11,062 bases of DNA, taken from Nitrospirota bacterium. Lineage in GTDB: Bacteria > Nitrospirota > Thermodesulfovibrionia > Thermodesulfovibrionales > Dissulfurispiraceae. The translations under genes and the position numbers were made by a program. Below the pieces are notes generated by a model. The model had not been told where the DNA came from and did no database searches. It saw only the letters and a program-made list of their open reading frames with translations. Of this stretch, positions 6,255-11,062 are shown one piece after another; position 1 is the first letter of the stretch; each line of letters begins with the position of its first letter. The stretch lies in the NCBI GenBank assembly GCA_016212685.1, contig JACREW010000148.1, positions 1 through 11,062 of the forward strand. The letters run 5' to 3'.

Positions 6255-6998
6255 TCAATGACCTATTCTCCAGTGAACAGTCGCTTCAGGCGCACCGGGC
6301 ACCTCCTCGTAGCGCGGATAACCGGACAGAAGAGCATTGGTTCGGCAATTTCTTTTTTCGACCTTGGCCATGAGCTTGTACTTAACAATCATGATGCGAT
6401 CCCGTATTATTATGGGCTCTTGCCTTACATATATATAAAGCACCAAAACACAAATGTCGTCTTCTTCATACCGCTTTTCGCCATAACCATGTGCCACAAT
6501 CCATGACCCCTCAAGCGGAGGTACCCAGCCGGCATCTACGCTGCCGCCTACCGGAACAAAAGAGGTTTGTTCGGTAAAAACTCCAAAATCGGTCACAGAG
6601 CCGTCAGGACAAAAACGTAAAAGCTTTTTCCGCACGGAGCGGTCTGCATCGAACTCAAACCAGAGGTATTCATCGGGGCCAAAAACCAAATAGATTTTGT
6701 AATGCTTCCAGCAAGCCTCTTCAATTAGGTAATATTCGCAGCCGGTATCGCTGTCCCGCATAAAAGGCTGTGTATTTTCAGGCGGCCGGTTGTATTGGCA
6801 TATCCTGTGCCATTTATCGCGCATGATTGTATGCGCCGGCACTAACCACTTATTGCCGTCAGGGATTAAACAGCCTGGCGGGATTGAATCAACGGAGCCG
6901 TCTAAGTAAACATTTTCATCAAGGGGTTCTTCTTTTTTGATTACATCGTTACCGATTTTGCGTTGTTCAAAAAAATCAGGCAGAAATGTTGGCGGCAT
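6255..6998 (-). CDS. Hypothetical protein, 247 aa
   Basis: I do not recognise this protein. It is predicted soluble, with no signal peptide or membrane segment. It is rich in aromatic residues (for example YYLIEEACWKHYKIYLVFG at 89-107, then YLWFEFD at 111-117) and in alternating charged and hydrophobic stretches suggesting mostly beta structure. Cysteines at 43, 67, 87, 96, 130, 183 and 218 form no known metal motif. Coding potential is supported by the uninterrupted frame, by an SD agggg (7013-7009) ten bases before the ATG, and by a good promoter. It stands alone between yraN and an IS remnant, pointing to an accessory gene acquired or kept apart from the flanking operons. The end of the frame, ...PEATVHWRIGH, shows no sign of truncation. 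Confidence 0.65.
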   Translation of the reverse strand: MPPTFLPDFFEQRKIGNDVIKKEEPLDENVYLDGSVDSIPPGCLIPDGNKWLVPAHTIMRDKWHRICQYNRPPENTQPFMRDSDTGCEYYLIEEACWKHYKIYLVFGPDEYLWFEFDADRSVRKKLLRFCPDGSVTDFGVFTEQTSFVPVGGSVDAGWVPPLEGSWIVAHGYGEKRYEEDDICVLVLYIYVRQEPIIIRDRIMIVKYKLMAKVEKRNCRTNALLSGYPRYEEVPGAPEATVHWRIGH

Positions 6999-7049
6999 AC
7001 GAAACTGTCCCCTATTATTATTTCTTATGCTATAGCGTCTGCCTGCGTG

Positions 7050-7079
7050 ATTTTAGGTAAATTTTAATGCTTGTGTCAA
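7050..7079 (-). promoter_or_regulatory. Sigma70-type promoter for the 247-aa hypothetical gene
   Basis: On the minus strand a perfect TTGACA (7079-7074) stands 18 nt from TAAAAT (7055-7050), five of six matches to the -10 consensus. The start would be near 7043, leaving a leader of about 45 nt with an agggg SD. The leader contains 'aataggggacag', a word I associate with interspersed repeats in related genomes. The rest of the gap up to the IS end at 7222 shows only a tandem AATTGTC pair at 7195-7208. Confidence 0.55.
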
Positions 7080-7221
7080 GACCTTGTGAGTTTCAGCGCC
7101 CGAGATTGTAATGTCTGCACAGGCTCGTCTCTTCCGTCTGTTCGCGTATTGTCATATTTTTCATTGCTTATTATGAGTATCATGTAATCGTATTAATTGT
7201 CAATTGTCTAAGGTCTTTATA

Positions 7222-7760
7222 CAGGGCGAACGCACTATGATGAACACTGCAGGTTGAGAATCGAAGCTCTGTAATTGTCATCATATGCTGCCTTTAAACG
7301 TTTGTTCTTAACTCCAAGCTTGCAGGACTTGTTTTGCTTAAGCAGATTCAGTGCAAAACGTCTGATTATGGCCAGATTCTCCGCGCTATGGCCGGTTCTT
7401 AAACGACACTGATCCTCATTAAATGCTACATCCAGAACATAATGCAGGCTGTTCTCTATTGCCCAGTGCTCACGAATAGTTGTTCCCAAGAGTTTAGCAT
7501 CAGCCGGTAAAGAGGAGATGAAGCACCGACGTTCCTTGGGTTTCTTGTCTTGTATCTCACGGGTTGCTTCGACCAAGACAATAGACTGCAATCCGCTCCA
7601 TTTATTTTTCTGCTGCAGCCAATCGCTATTCTCTGTCACCCACACTTTTCTGGTCTCAATCCGCCCGTGATCTTTTTCCACTGTCTTTAAATCTCCTCTC
7701 GGCCTGCCCTTAGCTTCTGTGTCGAGATAAAGCTTCACATCATCCAACAAGTCGTCCTGA
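7222..7760 (-). mobile_element. ISAs1-family insertion sequence remnant (3' end only)
   Basis: The element keeps the C-terminal part of a transposase gene plus what looks like its right terminal inverted repeat, cagggcgaacgca at 7222-7234, abutting the transposase stop codon. ISAs1-family ends typically begin CAGGG and lie that close to the stop. The left end and the first half of the transposase gene are missing; similarity to the family fades near 7760, about 60 bp from the hemB stop codon. No matching left terminal repeat is present in 7751-7819. The remnant cannot move by itself. The boundary at 7760 is estimated from the protein frame, not from a junction I can see. Confidence 0.65.
7235..7750 (-). 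pseudogene. ISAs1-family transposase, C-terminal fragment
   Basis: The frame reads 171 codons from a TTG at 7750, against roughly 370-400 aa for intact members. It shows the ISAs1 pattern: KDHGRIETRKVWVT (26-39), a WSGLQSIVLVE block (51-61), SSLPADA (79-85), the REHWAIENSLHYVLDVAF block (93-110) with the third catalytic acid E99 of the DDE triad, and ENLAIIRRFALNLLK (124-138). The two catalytic aspartates lie in the missing N-terminal half, so no active enzyme can be made. The frame stays open upstream through 7751-7819 and is in phase with hemB, whose TAA at 7822-7820 is the first stop reached. The TTG is only the first possible start and is probably not used. Confidence 0.88.
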
Positions 7761-7819
7761 TCGAGACACGAAAAAAGTAATTCGGGGAGAAGGGTTGAAT
7801 ATCTGGCATCGAAAAAAAA

Positions 7820-8791
7820 TTATCCGTTCAATATCTTTGCCGCGTCTTTCGCGAAATAGGTGAGGATTATGTCGGCGCCCGCGCGTTTTATGGATGTGAG
7901 TATCTCGAGCATTACCCTGTTTTCATCGATCCAGCCTAATTTTCCGGCGGCTTTCACAAGGGAGTATTCACCGCTTACGTTATAAGCGGCTACGGGAATC
8001 GCGAATGTAGATTTAACATCGGAGATGACGTCCAGATAAGAGAGCGCCGGCTTGACCATTACGATATCCGCGCCTTCCTCTATATCGAGAGCAACCTCGC
8101 GCAGCGCCTCCCGCCTGTTTGCCGGGTCCATCTGATATGAGCGCCTGTCTCCGAACTGAGGCGTCGATTCCGCGGCTTCCCTGAAAGGCCCGTAAAACGC
8201 GGATGAGTATTTTGCGGCATAAGACATTATGGGAGTTTCGGAGAATCCCTCTCTGTCGAGAGTATTCCTTATGGCGGCAACCCTTCCGTCCATCATGTCC
8301 GAGGGCGCTACCATATCCGCGCCTGCCTTTGCGTGGGATACGGCTTCCATAGCGAGAAGTCCGAGGGTTTTATCGTTATTAACATCTCCCTTTTCTATAA
8401 TGCCGCAGTGTCCGTGGTTCGTGTATTCGCACATGCATACATCGGTAATCACATATAATTCCGGAACAGCGTCTTTGATCGCCTTAATAGCGTTCTGGAC
8501 GACGCCGTTGTCGTCATATGCCCCGCTGCCCATTTCATCTTTATGTTCGGGTATGCCGAAAAGGATTATTGACGGGATTCCGAGGGAATAAATCTCTTTT
8601 GCGCTTTTGACTGCTTCCTCGACCGATTCCTGATAACATCCGGGCATGGAGGAGATTTCCTTTCTCACGCCCTTGCCGTATGTCACAAAGAGGGGATAGA
8701 TAAAGTCATCAGGAGTGACGGCGGTTTGGCGCACCATCCTCCTGATGGTCTCGTTCTTTCTAAGCCTTCTGCATCTGTGCGTCGGAAACAT
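7820..8791 (-). CDS. hemB: Porphobilinogen synthase (delta-aminolevulinate dehydratase)
   Basis: A 323-aa enzyme, normal length, condensing two 5-aminolevulinate molecules to porphobilinogen in haem and other tetrapyrrole synthesis. The Schiff-base lysine is K247 in MVKPALSYLD (245-254) and the second active-site lysine is K194 in YAAKYSSAFYGPFR (191-204). The zinc site is complete: C119, C121 and C129 in DVCMCEYTNHGHCG (117-130), so this is the Zn-dependent type and not the Mg-only, Asp-containing type. The substrate-site block FGDRRSYQMDPANRREALRE (213-231) is intact. The N-terminal opening FPTHRCRRLRKNETIRRMVR supports the start. The ATG overlaps the stop of the upstream Fe-S gene by one base (TAATG), so it is co-transcribed and translationally coupled to it. 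A run of eight T follows its stop codon, but without a convincing hairpin. Confidence 0.97.
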   Translation of the reverse strand: MFPTHRCRRLRKNETIRRMVRQTAVTPDDFIYPLFVTYGKGVRKEISSMPGCYQESVEEAVKSAKEIYSLGIPSIILFGIPEHKDEMGSGAYDDNGVVQNAIKAIKDAVPELYVITDVCMCEYTNHGHCGIIEKGDVNNDKTLGLLAMEAVSHAKAGADMVAPSDMMDGRVAAIRNTLDREGFSETPIMSYAAKYSSAFYGPFREAAESTPQFGDRRSYQMDPANRREALREVALDIEEGADIVMVKPALSYLDVISDVKSTFAIPVAAYNVSGEYSLVKAAGKLGWIDENRVMLEILTSIKRAGADIILTYFAKDAAKILNG

Positions 8792-9111
8792 TATCCGCAG
8801 CTACTGCAGCCGGAACTGCACGAAGGCGCGTCCCCGCCGCTCAACACAAAACCTTCCCTTTCACCGTCAGCGATGTAATCGAGCTGCATGCCGCCTAATA
8901 CGGAAAGGGTATTTTTATCCACAAAAACCCGCAGGCCGTTCTTCTCGATGACTTCGTCGTCAGCCGCAGGCTGTTCGTCTATATCGAGGCCGTAAGAAGG
9001 CCCGCAGCAGCCTCCTTCGGCGCTGTAGATCCTGAGTCCCCAGCTGTCTTTTCCTTCCGACGCCAATATCTCTACCGCCTTTTCCGCAGCCTTGTCCGTG
9101 ATTGTTACCAC
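8791..9111 (-). CDS. IscA/HesB-family Fe-S cluster carrier-like protein
   Basis: A 106-aa A-type carrier-like protein when started at the GTG at 9111, which lies six bases after a strong GGAGG (9122-9118). The frame opens further to an ATG at 9168, but those 19 residues are hydrophobic, lack an SD and do not belong to the family. From the GTG the conserved cysteines fall at C35 (with C36, in EGGCCGPSYG) and in the tail SCSSGCSSCG at C98, C102 and C105. E. coli IscA has C35, C99 and C101, so the tail here has a different spacing with an added cysteine. The GGCxGPS and Cys-Ser-rich tail resemble a HesB-like subgroup of anaerobic bacteria. The presumed role is holding or delivering Fe-S clusters or iron. 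It heads the transcript with hemB. Confidence 0.88.
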   Translation of the reverse strand: MVTITDKAAEKAVEILASEGKDSWGLRIYSAEGGCCGPSYGLDIDEQPAADDEVIEKNGLRVFVDKNTLSVLGGMQLDYIADGEREGFVLSGGDAPSCSSGCSSCG

Positions 9112-9117
9112 TTCATA

Positions 9118-9139
9118 CCTCCAAAAGTTTGATGTTATA
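9118..9139 (-). promoter_or_regulatory. -10 box and ribosome binding site for the iscA-like/hemB operon
   Basis: The minus strand has TATAAC (9139-9134), five of six matches to the -10 consensus, in a very A/T-rich stretch. The -35 is poor (TTTAAG, 9162-9157). Transcription would start near 9127, leaving a short leader that contains GGAGG at 9122-9118. This SD decides the GTG start at 9111. The promoter is less certain than the SD. Confidence 0.45.
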
Positions 9140-9177
9140 GAATAAAAAAATATTCCCTTAAAAAGCAACTATGCCTT

Positions 9178-9206
9178 TCCACAAATCAATCGACTTGGGT
9201 TATACT
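9178..9206 (+). promoter_or_regulatory. Candidate promoter of lptF-lptG
   Basis: TATACT (9201-9206), five of six -10 matches, stands 17 nt from a weak TCCACA (9178-9183, four of six). The ATG of lptF follows the -10 by five bases and no SD is present, so initiation would be on a leaderless mRNA unless transcription comes from further upstream. Confidence 0.4.
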
Positions 9207-9211
9207 TGAAT

Positions 9212-10273
9212 ATGCTTTTGATACATAGGTCGATGCTGAAGGAGCTTCTCACAACCCTCCTTCTGTCAATACTTTTTCTGAATTTTACGCTCATGATGGA
9301 AAAGCTCCTGAGGCTGAGCAGGATACTTTCGGGCGTGGGCTCGACCCTTTCCGATATCACGAAGATAATACTTTATCTACAGCCCCAGCTTCTAATCCTT
9401 ACCGTACCTATGGCCATGCTCCTTTCGGCGCTGCTTGCCTACGGCAGGATGAATGCCGACAACGAACTGGTGATATTGAAAGGCAGCGGCATGTCTTTCA
9501 GGGATATATCCGCGCCGGTCTTATATTTAGGGCTGGCATGTTTTGCCCTGAGCCTTGTGATGAGCTTTTATTTGGGTCCCAAGGGAAGCGGCCTCATGAG
9601 GGCCAAAATAACCGAGATATTGACTACCCGTGCGCCCATGACCATAGAAGAGGGCATATTCAACACGGCGTTCAAGGACATTGTAATATTGGTGAAGGAA
9701 AAACCGGCTCCGGACAAGCTGGCAGGGGTATTAATCGTTGATGAGAGAAAAAAGGAAGATCAAAAGGTTATTACGGCAAAGGAAGGCAGGATAGTGCCTG
9801 AAGGCGAATCCTTGAGCTTTTCCCTCGGCAACGGGCATGTGTATATGACAAAGAAAGAGACGTTCACGGATATAGGCTTCGGAAATTATCATTTTAAGCT
9901 CAATCCCACTATAGAGTCCTCGGAAAGAAAGAACAGCGAGATGACCCCCCCGGAACTGATTAAGGCGTCGAGGCAGTTTCCGGATAGAAAGACGCAATTC
10001 TTTCTCGAATTCCATCGGAGGCTTTCGATGCCGGCCATATGCCTTATAATTATCCTTCTGGGGCCTTCTCTTTCCCTTATGTCCGGAAAATCAGGGAGAA
10101 TGGGAGGGCTTACCGTAGGGCTTTCGGTATTTGCGGTGTATTATTCCCTGCTCCTTTACGGAGAAAATCTGGTAAGGTCAGGAAAGCTCCCTCACGCCAT
10201 AGGCGCATGGATGTCTTTCTTGATTCTGGGCGCGTTCGCGCTCTTTATATTTGAGAGGTTGAATAAAAAGTAA
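9212..10273 (+). CDS. lptF: LPS export permease, LptF/LptG family (first gene)
   Basis: A 353-aa YjgP/YjgQ-family inner-membrane protein. LptF and LptG form the transmembrane pair of the ABC exporter LptB2FG, which extracts lipopolysaccharide from the inner membrane and passes it to LptC. Visible are TM segments at about 11-30, 52-76 and 100-121, a periplasmic beta-jellyroll-like domain at about 125-265, then TM segments at about 272-291, 298-318 and 328-347. Two starts are possible: TTG at 9206 or ATG at 9212. The ATG is preferred because MLLIHRSMLKELLTTLL aligns directly with the start of the next gene (MLIIQRMYIKEFLKTLL). Its stop overlaps the ATG of the second permease gene by one base, the normal lptF-lptG order. 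Which of the two is F and which G is inferred from that order. Confidence 0.92.
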   Translation: MLLIHRSMLKELLTTLLLSILFLNFTLMMEKLLRLSRILSGVGSTLSDITKIILYLQPQLLILTVPMAMLLSALLAYGRMNADNELVILKGSGMSFRDISAPVLYLGLACFALSLVMSFYLGPKGSGLMRAKITEILTTRAPMTIEEGIFNTAFKDIVILVKEKPAPDKLAGVLIVDERKKEDQKVITAKEGRIVPEGESLSFSLGNGHVYMTKKETFTDIGFGNYHFKLNPTIESSERKNSEMTPPELIKASRQFPDRKTQFFLEFHRRLSMPAICLIIILLGPSLSLMSGKSGRMGGLTVGLSVFAVYYSLLLYGENLVRSGKLPHAIGAWMSFLILGAFALFIFERLNKK

Positions 10274-11062
10274 TGCTGATAATACAGAGGATGTACATAA
10301 AGGAATTTTTAAAGACGTTACTAATACTTACCTTTGGAATATCCGTAGTATTCAGCATTATAGGCATTATCGATAAGATAGACGATTTTATGCCTCATAA
10401 ACCGGAATTCAGCCTTTTGATTAAATACACATTATTCAGTATTCCGAGGTATATACATTATCTTCTGCCTATGGCGATCCTTTTAAGCGGCCTCTTTATA
10501 TTTTCTCAGGCCATTAAGAGAAAAGAAATCGTTGTTATTAAGGCCGCCTCGGGCAAGCTGAAGCGCATTCTCGCGCCTTTTGTCGTAATGGGGCTGATGA
10601 TCACGCTTTTTGCCTTTTCCCTCGGGGAAATAATTGTCCCGGCTTCTTCAAAAAAGATACACGCCATAAAAAACAAGATAATGAAAAAGGGAAAAGCCGC
10701 GGCCTTTAAGGAGGGGACTCTTTACATGAGGGGCAGGGACGGCTCTGTGGTGAGAATATCCCTTTTCCTGCCCGATAAAAATATCTCCAAAGAAGTAAGT
10801 ATTTTTAAGTTTGACGCCGACGGCCTTAAGGAGAGGATCGACGCGGAGATTGCGGAATGGGAAGGAAGCGCATGGAAACTGAAAGAGGTAACTGTCTATG
10901 ATATTGCAGCAGGAACGACGAAAATCCTAAAGGAGAAGGCCTATGAGGGCATAGAGTCTCCGAAGATATTTCAGGAGGATGTCTGGAAGGTCGAGGAGAT
11001 GACGATGCCGGAGCTTATAAAATACCAGCGCAGGCTGACAGAGGCCGGGTTTAAAAATATAA
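10273..11062 (+). CDS. lptG: LPS export permease, LptF/LptG family (second gene, partial)
   Basis: An open frame begins at the ATG overlapping the lptF stop (TAATG) and runs off the window end after 263 codons without a stop. The residues read are the N-terminal half and more of a second YjgP/YjgQ permease: TM segments at about 11-32, 47-78 and 99-121, then the periplasmic domain from about 125 onward (EGTLYMRGRDGSVVRIS at 147-163, AEWEGSAWKLKEV at 194-206) up to the linker MTMPELIKYQRRL (243-255) that normally precedes the last three TM segments. A family member is about 350-360 aa, so roughly 90-100 residues lie beyond the window. It pairs with LptF in the exporter. The partner genes lptA, lptB and lptC are not in the window. 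Confidence 0.9.
   Translation, partial: MLIIQRMYIKEFLKTLLILTFGISVVFSIIGIIDKIDDFMPHKPEFSLLIKYTLFSIPRYIHYLLPMAILLSGLFIFSQAIKRKEIVVIKAASGKLKRILAPFVVMGLMITLFAFSLGEIIVPASSKKIHAIKNKIMKKGKAAAFKEGTLYMRGRDGSVVRISLFLPDKNISKEVSIFKFDADGLKERIDAEIAEWEGSAWKLKEVTVYDIAAGTTKILKEKAYEGIESPKIFQEDVWKVEEMTMPELIKYQRRLTEAGFKNI

Noticed and set aside
7195..7208. Tandem AATTGTC pair near the IS end, considered as a target duplication or iteron.
   Set aside because: It does not abut the IS end at 7222 and has only two short copies.
7812..7850. Run of eight T after the hemB stop with cgcg-aaaga-cgcg upstream, considered as an intrinsic terminator.
   Set aside because: The stem has only four pairs and lies well away from the T run, inside the coding end.
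9112..9168. N-terminal extension of the IscA-like protein from an ATG at 9168.
   Set aside because: It lacks an SD, overlaps the promoter-like region, and does not fit the family; the GTG at 9111 has a well-spaced GGAGG.
9206..9211. TTG start for lptF two codons upstream of the ATG.
   Set aside because: The TTG overlaps the candidate -10 box, and the ATG start aligns with the start of the paralogous next gene.

Overview
The window looks like chromosomal backbone of a Gram-negative bacterium. It carries the LptF/LptG lipopolysaccharide-export permease genes, a Zn-type porphobilinogen synthase, and clusters of 'CTGAGCCTGTCGAAG'-type palindromes of a kind common in Nitrospirota and deltaproteobacteria-like genomes. 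The taxon is an inference; no rRNA or other marker is present.

Layout. (a) Positions 1-305 hold no gene: a roughly 240-bp block of imperfect REP-like palindromes bounded by a 19-20 bp inverted repeat. (b) 306-2721, minus strand: a radical SAM protein of the YhcC/TIGR01212 family, then a YifB/ComM-type AAA+ ATPase, overlapping by 41 bp. (c) 2809-6204, plus strand: a tight four-gene operon of long-form class II aldolase, 6-phosphofructokinase, a small Toprim protein and a YraN-family nuclease-like protein. (d) 6255-7760, minus strand: an accessory patch with one unrecognised 247-aa gene that has its own strong promoter, and the 3' remnant of an ISAs1-family insertion sequence. (e) 7820-9111, minus strand: an IscA/HesB-type Fe-S protein and hemB, overlapping by 1 nt. 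(f) 9212 to the window end, plus strand: lptF then lptG (cut by the window edge), overlapping by 1 nt.

How the genes fit together. The aldolase and phosphofructokinase catalyse adjacent steps of glycolysis and, if the kinase is reversible, of gluconeogenesis. The two genes after them, and the divergent yifB, concern DNA or RNA. yraN and yifB are often neighbours in other genomes, and here the divergent sugar-phosphate genes lie between them. The hemB pair links tetrapyrrole synthesis to an Fe-S carrier. LptF and LptG form the transmembrane part of the LPS exporter.

I see no tRNA, rRNA, CRISPR array, phage module or recognisable defence cassette. I do not think the window holds a clear-cut new system. 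The points most worth a second look are the inverted-repeat-bounded palindrome block, the mixed co-substrate residues of the phosphofructokinase, the coupled Toprim-YraN pair, the orphan 247-aa gene, and several starts that look leaderless, where a -10 box sits right next to the start codon without a Shine-Dalgarno.
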